Shown here: positions 1-9,945 of the stretch, one piece after another
Layout: each line of letters opens with the position of its first letter
Numbering within the stretch: position 1 is the stretch's first letter
Assembly (NCBI GenBank): GCA_023139105.1
Contig: JAGLOF010000012.1
Location: 1-64,000 of the forward strand
Direction: 5' to 3'
DNA from: a bacterium
GTDB taxonomy: Bacteria; Zhuqueibacterota; QNDG01; JAGLOF01
DNA: 64,000 nt
Position numbers and translations under genes: made by a program
Notes under the pieces: model-generated
Told to the model about the DNA's origin: nothing
The model's database searches: none
The model's input: the letters and a program-made list of their open reading frames with translations, nothing else

Positions 1-10
1 CCCGGTGTTA
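1..10. repeat. Truncated copy of the AACACCGGGTGTT dispersed repeat
   Basis: The first ten bases (CCCGGTGTTA) match the end of a right arm of the inverted repeat seen complete at 19124-19196 and in variant form at 53067-53100. A T-rich stretch follows. The rest of the copy lies outside the window, so whether it is a hairpin here is inference. Confidence 0.4.
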
Positions 11-61
11 GTTTTTATATAAAACGGTCAATTGTAGACTCCTGACAAACTTTTAATCTAG

Positions 62-475
62 CTACTCCCCCATGGCCTTAATAATCAACCGCTTCCGCCG
101 GCGACCGTCAAACTCAGCATAAAACACTTGTTGCCACGGCCCCAGATCCAGCTTGCCTTCTGTAACAGGAACAATGACTTCGTGGTGGACAAGCAGGCTC
201 TTCAGATGGGCATCACCGTTGGTCTCTCCTGTTCTGTGATGCCGATAATTTTCCCTGTAAGGTGCCAATGTTTCCAGCCAGTCATCAATATCCTGCCATA
301 ATCCCGGTTCATGATCATTCACAAAAACACCTGCTGTTATGTGCATGGCAGAGACCAGCACCATGCCTTCCTGAATCTCAGAGTCATATACAACAGATGC
401 AACTTCATCAGTAATATTAATAAGCTCTCTTTTTGATTGGGTCTGAAAATACAGATAGTGGGTTTTACATTTCAA
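62..475 (-). CDS. yjbQ: YjbQ/UPF0047 family protein
   Basis: A 137-residue single-domain protein, the usual length for the family, which has been linked to thiamine-phosphate-synthase-like activity with an unsettled physiological role. Visible signatures are the [16 protein letters not shown] block (residues 45-60), [15 protein letters not shown] (79-93) with the conserved His90, and [13 protein letters not shown] near the C-terminus. No signal peptide is present, so it is probably cytosolic. It starts 15 bases after the inositol-phosphatase family gene and is likely the last gene of the leftward unit. Family assignment is firm; function is not. Confidence 0.9.
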   Translation of the reverse strand: MKCKTHYLYFQTQSKRELINITDEVASVVYDSEIQEGMVLVSAMHITAGVFVNDHEPGLWQDIDDWLETLAPYRENYRHHRTGETNGDAHLKSLLVHHEVIVPVTEGKLDLGPWQQVFYAEFDGRRRKRLIIKAMGE

Positions 476-490
476 TACTGACTCCTTATT

Positions 491-1279
491 TCAATCTATA
501 TCACCCAGATAAGACCTGACCACCTTTAAAACAGCCGGATGGACAACTGGAGTTCCGGCAACAATATTACCGGATTCCCAATAATCCGACCCGCCATTAA
601 AATCCGTAATCACCCCACCTGCTTCCAGGACAAGAAGTATGCCCGCTGCAATATCCCAGGGTTTCAGGCTCATCTCAAAGAAACCGTCAAATACACCCGC
701 TGCCGTATAAGCCAGATCTACAGCAGCAGCACCAAGCCTGCGCATACCTGAAGTCTGTTCAAGAAGCTGCCTGAAAACAGGTATATAACCATCAAGAAAT
801 TCCTTGGACCGCCATGGAAAACCGGTTGACAGCATTGCTTTAGCATGTTCCGTGTTGGATGAAACAGATATACGATTATCCCCACGCCATGCCCCTGCCC
901 CTTTCTCCGCCCGAAACAACTCCCCGGTAATAGGATTGTAGACCACTGCGGCAACAAGCTCTCCGGCCTTCATCACTGCAATTGATACAGCAAATATCGG
1001 AATACCATGGACATAATTAGCTGTCCCGTCCAAAGGATCAATAATCCATGTATAGTCGTTTCGGTCCAATAAGCCACCGGACTCTTCAGCACAGATTGCA
1101 TGTGAGGGATAAATATCGCGGATTATCCGAATTATCTCATTCTCGGATTTCAAATCCAACTCTGTTACATAGTCACCCTGTCCCTTTAAATCAATCTGGG
1201 CATGTGATAAATGCCCGAATCCATCTCTCAAAAGCTGGCCTGCGGCCATGGCGGCCTTTAATGCAATATCAATCAACAT
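491..1279 (-). CDS. Inositol monophosphatase family phosphatase
   Basis: A 262-residue Mg2+-dependent phosphatase of the IMPase/SuhB/CysQ superfamily. Metal-binding motifs are present in order: Glu65-Glu66 in CAEESGG, DPLDGTANYV with Asp81 and Asp84, and KPWDIAAG with Asp209. All catalytic residues look intact and the length is normal. Likely substrates are inositol phosphate, or another sugar phosphate or PAP; sequence alone does not separate these. It follows the CHAT gene by 21 bases and precedes yjbQ by 15, suggesting cotranscription. Cytosolic. Confidence 0.92.
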   Translation of the reverse strand: MLIDIALKAAMAAGQLLRDGFGHLSHAQIDLKGQGDYVTELDLKSENEIIRIIRDIYPSHAICAEESGGLLDRNDYTWIIDPLDGTANYVHGIPIFAVSIAVMKAGELVAAVVYNPITGELFRAEKGAGAWRGDNRISVSSNTEHAKAMLSTGFPWRSKEFLDGYIPVFRQLLEQTSGMRRLGAAAVDLAYTAAGVFDGFFEMSLKPWDIAAGILLVLEAGGVITDFNGGSDYWESGNIVAGTPVVHPAVLKVVRSYLGDID

Positions 1280-1300
1280 ACATCTCCTGCAAAATACAAT

Positions 1301-4300
1301 TTAGCGAAAATCTCCCGTAATACTAAAAGCAGCCCATAATGCCGGATCTTTACCGATATTCTTCATTACTGCCAATTGTGCACGGCGTAGTGCTTCAGCA
1401 CGGGACACGCCCAGGGCCAATGCACGATAAAATCTCTTCATCAATACAGCCGTAGCCAGATCATCCACTTTCCAGAGGCTGCATACCAAGGCTGGTGCCC
1501 CGGCATATATAAAGGCTCGGGCCAGACCAATTATTTCATCACCTCTCGTGACCTCAGAGAGACCTGTTTCACATGCACTCAAGGTGGCAAGTTGGCACTG
1601 CATATGCAGATCAAATATCTCATGAGCCTCCAGCCGCCCATCATCGACTTCATCCGGAGTCAGGAATAGTGCGGAAAAAAGTGGTGAATCTGCCGTATAT
1701 TCACCATGACATGCAAAATGTATGATTGAATAATCCCCAACCAACTCTCGCACTGCCGTCTCTGTAACCGCGCTACCGCTAACAGAGTCTGTTTTTGCAA
1801 AACTCCGCTGTAAGGCTGCTACCTCTTTATCTGCAAATGGCAGATCATCATGTTCAGTCAATGGATTGGAAAAAGCTAAAACAGAGGCCGAATCACACCA
1901 GCTTGCTACGGCTGCACCCTTATCAAGACAGAAGCGAAGTACTGTAGCACTGGGTACAAGAGAGATGCTCTGCCTCTCAATCCAACGCCGACCAGACCCG
2001 TCCATTAAGGCTGAAAACGGGCAATAATGGAGTATGCCATGTGGCACTACTATCACATGAGCCGCATTCTTCAAAATATTCTCTACAGGTGCGGCAAGCC
2101 ACTGCCACAACACAGTTGCTTCTGAATCTGAAGAGAGCCTGAGGTCTATCTGCTCCCGAAATGAAGCTATAGTCTTGCTAAGTTCTGTATCCGTACAAGC
2201 AGAAGAGGCATAGATAATATCGTCTCTGCTAACGGCCCATATTCGCGTTATCTCCGGACCCACGTGATAGACCAGCATAAGAGTTGAATCCGGCAGCACT
2301 CCCTGCATCTCCTCCGGCATGAGTGGTGAGACGGATATCAAAGATGCAAGTTCAGGGCTGGATGCTTCAAGAGCTGTCCTTGCCTCAAGAACTCTCTCCC
2401 GTCGTAGTGACAATTGGTGTTCCCAGTGCGATTTCTCAGCTTGTTGATCAGCAGTTAAAGCAGAGGCACGTCCTGTCCATTCAGACAAACGGGACTGAGC
2501 AACTTTTACGTCATCTTCAGCTTCACGAAGTTTAATTACACCCGGCTCATTCCCGGAGCCAATATCTATATCAGTATTTGCAAGCATATCTATGAGATTA
2601 CGAGATTTACTCCGTTCCACAAAAGCCAGGGCTTCGGCTTTATACCCGTTATTGCTTAGATGCGATACCAGTTCTTCATAGATATCCATCTTGCTATCAA
2701 GAAAACCCTGTTTAAAAGACTCTGCGCCAAGGGTCTTACGCATATCTTCAATTATACCAATTGCTGAATAATAATCTCTTAATGCCAGATCTACAGAACC
2801 AGCCTCTCTATGAAATCGTGCTCTTTGCCTGAAAAGGCGCCACCTGATCTCCGGCATGTCAAGATTTGTAGTCACGACCAGCCCGCTGTCAAGTGCTGCC
2901 AGGGCCTCTGTGCCCGGAATCTCACCCAGAGCAAGATAACACTGCGCCATATTCCTGACATCTCCCACCTGCCTTGAGAGCATGAGGCCTCTATCAAGAC
3001 GGAGCTGAGCCGATGCGAAATCCCCCCTCAACCTGTCCAATCTACCAAGATGCCTCTGATCATATGCCATCCCACGTCGTGATTGTGTCAACGAATCCAG
3101 TCTTGCAGATTCGCGGAAATGTGCTTCTGCAGAGGTTAGATCTCTCTCCTTTAACGAAACACGCCCCATATTCTTCCGAATGGCAGCTTGATCAGCCAGC
3201 TCTCCGGTCTCAACAGCAATTTTCAATGCTTTGGACATATACAATCGCGCCTTATCTATATCTCCCAGACCATGATGTATTAGCCCTAATGTAGTATTGC
3301 CCATGGACTGCTGCTTGGGTGCCTGAAGAGAATCAAATATGGACAATGCCTTATGTTGATTCAGCAGAGCCTCACGGTATCTACCTTCTTTCCAATCCAG
3401 ATTGGCAAGATATTGATACCCTTGTCCGGCTTGTAATGCATGCTGCCCCAACGAAAAAATTTTCAATGCCTCTGTTTGATATTCTCTTGCCTCTTCATAC
3501 CGCGTTAATTTCTCTGCAGCAAGTCCCCATAATTGCAGTCCGGCAGCCAGCTCATATTCTGATGTCGATGAACCTTGAATATCTAATATTTTAAATTGAG
3601 AGATGCCATAAGAAAGTGATGTATATGCCGTATAAAAACGTTCTGCCTCCAAGGCCAAGCGTCCCTTACGAAGAGAAACTCGTCCCAATGACAGAGAGTC
3701 GCTGGAGCTTTGATATATTGCAAAAGCAATATCCAGATTAGCAAAAGCCTTATCCCAATTTGAAGCCTGCCCCCAAAGCATTGCAAGTTTTTCATACTCG
3801 CCTGCTGCAGCACTATCTCCACTTTGTTTTACAAACGATTCCTGGACACTGGCTGCTTCAGAATATTGACCACCACGCTGATAGAAAGCGAGTAAATTTT
3901 TCTTCCCCTTTTGAAGGGCATTATAAGCAGGTGCAGGGCAGGTCCATGTCTGTAAAACTGATTGAATGACTGCCGCCTGACGCCAACGCTTTCCAGTTAC
4001 GGCCGCCCTGAGTTTTTCTCTATTGATCCGCTGCATGAGTGTACTGTCCTTCAAAACCCGGGCCATTGACAGTGCCACATCATACTGTCTCAATGCCTGA
4101 ACAATACCGCCTTCACGCTCATAAGCTCTTCCTCTGCGGACCTTGGCTGCAAGATTTTGCTGTGCAAATCCTGTGATCTTTTCCGGATGCAACCCCCCAT
4201 AACCCCATACTGTAAAACCACTCCAATACATTTTCTGTGGATATTTTTGCCTGATTATTGTTTGTGCCTCTACCATAGCTTCATCAATCGGCAATATCTT

Positions 4301-7300
4301 TAAAGCCTCATGAAATGTCTCTGTCCACAGCTTTTTAACCTCTGGAGGGACAGACCAAAGCGGTACTGTAATAGTTGGCACATCTGCATACAGCAAAGTT
4401 CTTTGAAGTGCCAATATACTCTCCCAACCACGTGTATGCCCGGGTTTTTCAGCAGGAAAAAGTACCAAGGATGCAGAAAGCTCATGCTGGAACAAATCAC
4501 CCGTTTTCAAGACTCCATCATTATCACTATCAGGAAAAAGCATTATGGCAGCAGTTAACGGATCCGCCGGAGAGGGGCGTCTCCATCTCCCAAAATAAAT
4601 TCTATCTACATCTGCCATTTGAGAACGAACAAAAGATTCTGTTGCATGGCCGGGGCCAAAGGCAGAACGATATTCGGCTAATCCACCCATCCATCTATCA
4701 GAGACATCACCGGCTGCAAACACCCTGTTACCGGGTATCTTCCTCCTGTCAAAGGCCAGAGCATACTCAGCCAGACTTCCGGTTAAAGTGATGGTCAATC
4801 TGTCCAGCCATACATCGTCCCGCCTTCCTAATGCAGAAAAAGGAATGCGCCACAGAGCATCATCAGCACAGATAATTATATGCTCTCGCTCTGCCATCCA
4901 ACTGCTGACAGGCTGGGTCAATTTGTCATCCAGCCATTGAAGCAAAGAATCAGAAACAGCGTGTTGAGCTTGATGAACACCACTCTCCAACTGCTCAATT
5001 ACCCGCTGCCAGGAACTGCGTCCTAAAGGAATGATATGTACATGTATATCTTCAGCATCAATATTCCACAACAATGTCTGAGACCTGCCCACCATCCAAG
5101 ACAAGGCACCGTCTCCGGGCGCAAGTGTTTGTTGAAATGATTTCAGATTAAATGAGGATGAAGCCGTAAGGAAAGCGAGGACATCATCCTCTTGTAAAAT
5201 ATCATCTTTAAGATCATTAATCTCCTCGGCATATCGGACGGATTCATTCTCTAAAGCCACAATTTCCTTATATCCTACTCTGTCTGCACTCGCCAGCCTG
5301 ATTGATTCTGTCAACTCTCTAAGTCGATTCCTCGCATAGATTAAATTACCCCAAAGAATTTTATGGCGTTCCCTTCTCCATACAGGCGGATGACGAGCTA
5401 TCATATCAGCGGCCCACTGCTGTCTGCCACCCTCTGCCAAATTCAGAGACTCTTCCGCATCTCCACGTTCCGCAATTACGCATGCAGCCTCAATATATAT
5501 ATCTCTACGGGCTTGCATATCAGCCAGCCGCTCCTCAGCACGTGCAGGAATAACAGGTGTCACTCTTAAAAGCTCCAGAGCATGCTCATATTTTTCAACA
5601 GTATTGGTAGAATTTCTTCTGTCTGAGAGCCGCGCTTCAACCAGGGCCAGTCGCCATAATTGCTCTGAATTCCCAGTTGCCGAATATAGCGGTCTGCATT
5701 GATCAAGATATTTTTCTGCGGCTTCATAGCTGCCGGTTAAAGATGCAATCTCCGACAAAGCCAGCAGAATTTTAGCAACAAGTTTTCTATCTCCATTTTT
5801 CCTGCTCAACTCCAGAGATATTTGAAAATGAGTCTCTGCTTTATCAAAAAGGTCCAGTCTCCGCCATTCCAAATTGATAGATTCCCGGACAGATTGCCCA
5901 TCTGCTGAAGCATGTGCCATGGCCGAACGAATCCTGCCCAGCATGTGATGTAACAAGAGTCTGTAATCATCTTGATCTATACCGGCAGAAAGCTTGGCCA
6001 GGTCCACTTCGGCAATTTCAATGACACTATCGGCTCTTGCGTATATATTTTGATTATACAATAAAGCCAGGGCTGTCTCGCCCAAATTAAATATTGAAGT
6101 GGCTTGACCCTGAGCATCTTTTTTCTTGCAAGACGCTTTATATACTCCGGCAAAGGCATGCCAGGCTCGTTCAAAATACCTCTGATCAAAATAGAGACGG
6201 CCAATTCTATTGAGACTGATTCGCTGGGCCAATCCATCTTTTCTACCCACTGCAATATGCAGCCGGCGCTCTTCAAATTGAAGAGCCTTGGGGAAATCTT
6301 TTAATGCCTCGGCACTCTGGCTTATCAATGCATAGACTAAAGCCGCTTCATCTGCTTCAGTGAATCCTGCTGAAGAGGCACCGCCTATCTCTTCCATGCC
6401 CCAAACCGGAATAGACCAGCCAAATATTTCAATACGCAGCTTACTGGTTGGAGAGGGCTTAAGTGGAATATCTTTTCTTTCCAGAATTGCAGCAGCTCTT
6501 CCGGCATAAATCAAGACATCTTCAGGTTCACCCAAAAGATGATAGTTAAAAGCTATGTTACGAAGACCTAATGCTACATCATCCCATCTTAGTGCGGCTT
6601 CATCTTCCGCTAATAATTGTTGATAGGCCTCTATTGCCTCTTCATAGTTGCCTGTGAGATGATAGAGGAAAGCCCTTCTACGGCGATTCTGCAATGCTGG
6701 CCCACTATGGCCCAGATCAGTATAAATTTCAACCGCTCTGTTGAGATATTCATCGGCAGCATCTGTCTCCTCCAGATACATACCACATCTTCCGGCCTGC
6801 TCATAAATTCTTGCTTCCTGCAGCGGATTCACAAAGTTCGGATCAAGCTTTAATTTTAATTGGTAATAATAAAAAGCTTTGGAATAACCAAATTCACCAA
6901 GATTATAGAAGTTATTGGCAAGATTTTGTGCCAGAGCGGCTTCCATTACAGGATCTGCCTCTTCGTCGTTCAATGCAATGGCAGTTATCAGCGCATCAAT
7001 AGCTAATTCATAATATGCCGGAGGCGTATCGTCATGAGTCCATGGCATCAATCCCCATAACCATGTAAGCGGCCCCATAATAGTACGCCCTACTCTGATA
7101 AGAACTCCCGGTCTTTTACTAGCCTCGGACTCTGCCAGACGTTCCAAAGCCTCATAGTTGAAGCTCAATGTCCTGTATGGATGAATCATTCGGTAATCTG
7201 AAATCAAAGAACGCTCAAGATATTCATTTGAGGTCTGCAAAATACCGACATCCCTCTCTCCGGCATAAGAATATGCCAAACCCAGGCTGTAGAGTAATAT

Positions 7301-9382
7301 TGGATCTTCCGGCTTAAGCTGCAGGGCCGTTGATAAACGGTCAATTACTGTTTCAATATGCCCTGCATTGAATGCCGCTTCAATCCATAAGCGTCTTATA
7401 TCCATCTGGTCAGGGCGCAGAATAACCGCCCTTGAAAGCCTTGACTCAGCCAGAGCAAAGTCAGAATGAGCCATTAGCCGTCTGCCGGATTGAGACAATA
7501 AATTATATAACAGTGAATTAGCCCGATATGTAGAAGGATCATCTGCAATTCCCTGAGAACTGCCAGCCATGGCATCAAGCAATCTAATAGCCTCTGTCTC
7601 CTGATCCAGATCCGCCAATATCCTGGCCCTGTTCAAAGCCGCTTCAAGCTGTGCCCAGTCCGGCAGCACTGTATCTTGGGTCATATGTCTGAGCTCACGC
7701 TCTGCCTGTTCAAGGCGGCCATCTCGCTCAAGTACAGCCGCTGTCTCAAGTCCTGCCAGTGCATGAACTATTACAGATGCATCAGCGCGAGCGGCTAAAT
7801 CATGAATCCTTATAATTCTGGTTGCAGCATCTTTTGGTGCCATATTCCATAATTTGCGTCCTGCACGTTCCCGCCAAAATGCCGAGTGTCCCATCCGGTT
7901 GAGGACAATAATATAATGGGCGGCAGCCTCTTCACTCATTTGCAGATGATGCCAAGCGTCTCCCATATTAACATGAATCTGAGCCCATATATTTGATCCG
8001 GAAGAGACCTCTTTTAGCGCTGTCTCATACGCACCTAATGCTGTATTCCAATTCTCAGCCTCCCCGTACAGATCTCCCTTTATCATCCATGTTTCAGCAG
8101 CCTGACGGCCATAAACACCATCCTGGATTAATGAGTCACAAATTTCCAAGCGTATGGCTCTTGACTTGTCAGGCAAAGCGGCAATTTTAATTTTAGCCTG
8201 CTTGCGTGTTACATTTGCAATGTCCATATCCGTGGCAAGTGAATCAAATAGAGATTCTGCCAATGACATACGCCCCATCAACCTGTTGAGTTCAGCCATC
8301 TGAAACATTGCTCTGGCAGTCCAATGCGTATCATCCGGAAAATATTCTTCAACACGGGAGTAACCCAGCAAGGCCTGCTCCAACCCCTGTTGTGTTATCC
8401 AACCAAGACTTTTATCAAGTACCAGACGATACTGCTCTGCCGCATTCCGCATACGTGGAAAAAGCCCATCAACAGGAAGCGTCCACAAATCCCGGCGGCC
8501 GGCCTCATCTCTCGAAAAAACAAAATGAGTAGAATCCAGCCTGCACGGAAAATCTTCATTCTCCAGACCGACAGAAATCTTCATTGGCGGAGCTGTAAAA
8601 CCAATGCTATCCACAGCAACATGCCATAGAGCTCCATAGTCTGCCGGGGTAATAAGACCATCGCCATCACTATCGTGATTAATACGCATAAAAATCAGTG
8701 AAGCTGAATCTATAGTCCAGCAGGAGTATCCATCGAGAATAACAGCGGAGACTGAATCTATAACTGTAATAGATCTGTCAATCAAAGATGTAAGTGCAAG
8801 TGCGCCATGCTCATTAACAAAGCTCATCCATCGACCATCTGGAGATACTGCAGGCATAGATCCGCGAATATTCAGCGCATGCATACTTCCAGTGCCTCTC
8901 TCTCGAATCCACAGCTCTTTATATCCGGAGCGATCCGAAGTATACGCAATCCATGCTCTGTCAGGTGAATAAACAGGATCTCGATCAACACCCAGATATG
9001 ATGTCAGTTGACGGGCTTTACCTTTTACTCTGCCTGTATTCTTATCAATGTCAATGCGCCAGAGATCTCCTCTGGCATCGCGGCGGGTAGAGACAAATAC
9101 CAGTCCTTTACTATTCGGCCGCCAAACAGGTTGAGTATCAGCACTGTGATGTTCTGTAACTTGCAAGGCATGACCGCGGGGCAGAGCTTTGATCCAGATA
9201 TCCGCATTACCGGAACGATTGGATACAAAAGCCAGCCAGCGGCCATCCGGAGATACAGCCGGCTGGAAATCATCAGAAGGATGCGTTGTGATTTGACGCA
9301 TGCCCTCTAATGACTGTGCACCGGCTCCAACAAGACCCAGTCCACAAAAGATAATAATTAATCTAATGAATACTCTGTACAC
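1301..9382 (-). CDS. Giant secreted beta-propeller/TPR protein with two CHAT domains
   Basis: 2693 residues. A GTG start directly follows the stop of the upstream lipoprotein gene (TAAGTG). An N-terminal signal peptide (about 1-23, ending GAGAQS) is followed by TolB/PD40-type propeller repeats (about 25-300; motifs such as AVSPDGRWLAFVSNRSG and PVYSPDRAWIAYTSDRSG). A long TPR array spans about 320-1370, a CHAT-like domain about 1400-1730, a second TPR array about 1740-2240, and a C-terminal CHAT domain about 2360-2693. The last domain has the caspase-like dyad: HFACHG (His2559) and SACETG (Cys2604), plus the typical SLWKVDD and GVSRAEALRRAQ tail. The internal copy keeps the fold signatures (CADDALWRIPFSALG, VPLWSVPPEVKKLW, SGFTVWGYGG) but reads IYFGRW and LVLFPAEK where the His and Cys motifs belong, so it appears catalytically dead. 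A role as an envelope protease or scaffold is inference. Confidence 0.9.
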   Translation of the reverse strand: MYRVFIRLIIIFCGLGLVGAGAQSLEGMRQITTHPSDDFQPAVSPDGRWLAFVSNRSGNADIWIKALPRGHALQVTEHHSADTQPVWRPNSKGLVFVSTRRDARGDLWRIDIDKNTGRVKGKARQLTSYLGVDRDPVYSPDRAWIAYTSDRSGYKELWIRERGTGSMHALNIRGSMPAVSPDGRWMSFVNEHGALALTSLIDRSITVIDSVSAVILDGYSCWTIDSASLIFMRINHDSDGDGLITPADYGALWHVAVDSIGFTAPPMKISVGLENEDFPCRLDSTHFVFSRDEAGRRDLWTLPVDGLFPRMRNAAEQYRLVLDKSLGWITQQGLEQALLGYSRVEEYFPDDTHWTARAMFQMAELNRLMGRMSLAESLFDSLATDMDIANVTRKQAKIKIAALPDKSRAIRLEICDSLIQDGVYGRQAAETWMIKGDLYGEAENWNTALGAYETALKEVSSGSNIWAQIHVNMGDAWHHLQMSEEAAAHYIIVLNRMGHSAFWRERAGRKLWNMAPKDAATRIIRIHDLAARADASVIVHALAGLETAAVLERDGRLEQAERELRHMTQDTVLPDWAQLEAALNRARILADLDQETEAIRLLDAMAGSSQGIADDPSTYRANSLLYNLLSQSGRRLMAHSDFALAESRLSRAVILRPDQMDIRRLWIEAAFNAGHIETVIDRLSTALQLKPEDPILLYSLGLAYSYAGERDVGILQTSNEYLERSLISDYRMIHPYRTLSFNYEALERLAESEASKRPGVLIRVGRTIMGPLTWLWGLMPWTHDDTPPAYYELAIDALITAIALNDEEADPVMEAALAQNLANNFYNLGEFGYSKAFYYYQLKLKLDPNFVNPLQEARIYEQAGRCGMYLEETDAADEYLNRAVEIYTDLGHSGPALQNRRRRAFLYHLTGNYEEAIEAYQQLLAEDEAALRWDDVALGLRNIAFNYHLLGEPEDVLIYAGRAAAILERKDIPLKPSPTSKLRIEIFGWSIPVWGMEEIGGASSAGFTEADEAALVYALISQSAEALKDFPKALQFEERRLHIAVGRKDGLAQRISLNRIGRLYFDQRYFERAWHAFAGVYKASCKKKDAQGQATSIFNLGETALALLYNQNIYARADSVIEIAEVDLAKLSAGIDQDDYRLLLHHMLGRIRSAMAHASADGQSVRESINLEWRRLDLFDKAETHFQISLELSRKNGDRKLVAKILLALSEIASLTGSYEAAEKYLDQCRPLYSATGNSEQLWRLALVEARLSDRRNSTNTVEKYEHALELLRVTPVIPARAEERLADMQARRDIYIEAACVIAERGDAEESLNLAEGGRQQWAADMIARHPPVWRRERHKILWGNLIYARNRLRELTESIRLASADRVGYKEIVALENESVRYAEEINDLKDDILQEDDVLAFLTASSSFNLKSFQQTLAPGDGALSWMVGRSQTLLWNIDAEDIHVHIIPLGRSSWQRVIEQLESGVHQAQHAVSDSLLQWLDDKLTQPVSSWMAEREHIIICADDALWRIPFSALGRRDDVWLDRLTITLTGSLAEYALAFDRRKIPGNRVFAAGDVSDRWMGGLAEYRSAFGPGHATESFVRSQMADVDRIYFGRWRRPSPADPLTAAIMLFPDSDNDGVLKTGDLFQHELSASLVLFPAEKPGHTRGWESILALQRTLLYADVPTITVPLWSVPPEVKKLWTETFHEALKILPIDEAMVEAQTIIRQKYPQKMYWSGFTVWGYGGLHPEKITGFAQQNLAAKVRRGRAYEREGGIVQALRQYDVALSMARVLKDSTLMQRINREKLRAAVTGKRWRQAAVIQSVLQTWTCPAPAYNALQKGKKNLLAFYQRGGQYSEAASVQESFVKQSGDSAAAGEYEKLAMLWGQASNWDKAFANLDIAFAIYQSSSDSLSLGRVSLRKGRLALEAERFYTAYTSLSYGISQFKILDIQGSSTSEYELAAGLQLWGLAAEKLTRYEEAREYQTEALKIFSLGQHALQAGQGYQYLANLDWKEGRYREALLNQHKALSIFDSLQAPKQQSMGNTTLGLIHHGLGDIDKARLYMSKALKIAVETGELADQAAIRKNMGRVSLKERDLTSAEAHFRESARLDSLTQSRRGMAYDQRHLGRLDRLRGDFASAQLRLDRGLMLSRQVGDVRNMAQCYLALGEIPGTEALAALDSGLVVTTNLDMPEIRWRLFRQRARFHREAGSVDLALRDYYSAIGIIEDMRKTLGAESFKQGFLDSKMDIYEELVSHLSNNGYKAEALAFVERSKSRNLIDMLANTDIDIGSGNEPGVIKLREAEDDVKVAQSRLSEWTGRASALTADQQAEKSHWEHQLSLRRERVLEARTALEASSPELASLISVSPLMPEEMQGVLPDSTLMLVYHVGPEITRIWAVSRDDIIYASSACTDTELSKTIASFREQIDLRLSSDSEATVLWQWLAAPVENILKNAAHVIVVPHGILHYCPFSALMDGSGRRWIERQSISLVPSATVLRFCLDKGAAVASWCDSASVLAFSNPLTEHDDLPFADKEVAALQRSFAKTDSVSGSAVTETAVRELVGDYSIIHFACHGEYTADSPLFSALFLTPDEVDDGRLEAHEIFDLHMQCQLATLSACETGLSEVTRGDEIIGLARAFIYAGAPALVCSLWKVDDLATAVLMKRFYRALALGVSRAEALRRAQLAVMKNIGKDPALWAAFSITGDFR

Positions 9383-9934
9383 TTACTTGATTATCCATGT
9401 ACCATTAGACATTTGAATCCAGGTACCTTTAGCAGAATTAGTCTGATTCATACGTGCAAATTCAGACATAATTTCATCTTTTTCTGTATTTTGAAGCGCA
9501 GGATTGACCTCTATCATTCGCTGAACAATTACAGACCTGGCATTATTCTGTTCCTCTATCACAGAATCAGCCAATGCACGCACATCCTGGCTGGCATTTT
9601 CTTTTGCAGGACGAGATTCAAGCAATCCGTTATTATTTTCACCGATAATTTTTTTCCGCTTCAACTCATCGACATCATCCTTGTTAAACTTTATTGTTCG
9701 ATAAGCATCAAGCACTCTCTTTTTCTCCGGAGAGAAAACAGGTCTCTTATTATTTCTACTCGATCTTGTTGAGGCCAACATCCATGTATCTTCTTCCAGA
9801 TCTTCATATGCACCCAGAACTTCTTGTTCCAGGGCTGTACGTTCTCCGGTTACACGAACCTCAGGTGCCTTTACTGCACAAGCAGCCAGCATCAGAAAAA
9901 GTCCTGCCATAAACAAACGTGATAGATAGCGCAT
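9383..9934 (-). CDS. Small lipoprotein abutting the CHAT gene
   Basis: A 183-residue protein with a clear lipoprotein signal (MAGLFLMLAACAVKAPEV, lipobox LAAC with Cys19). The mature part is charged and probably helical (EQEVLGAYEDLEEDTW, SPEKKRVLDAYRTIKF). It contains a basic stretch KRKKIIGENNNG, and the C-terminus repeats GTWI in KGTWIQMSNGTWIIK. I recognise no family. Its stop codon abuts the GTG start of the CHAT gene and its start is 11 bases downstream of the AsmA-like gene, so all three are likely cotranslated. Being a partner or substrate of the secreted CHAT protein is a guess from position only. Confidence 0.85.
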   Translation of the reverse strand: MRYLSRLFMAGLFLMLAACAVKAPEVRVTGERTALEQEVLGAYEDLEEDTWMLASTRSSRNNKRPVFSPEKKRVLDAYRTIKFNKDDVDELKRKKIIGENNNGLLESRPAKENASQDVRALADSVIEEQNNARSVIVQRMIEVNPALQNTEKDEIMSEFARMNQTNSAKGTWIQMSNGTWIIK

Positions 9935-9945
9935 ACATAACTCCT

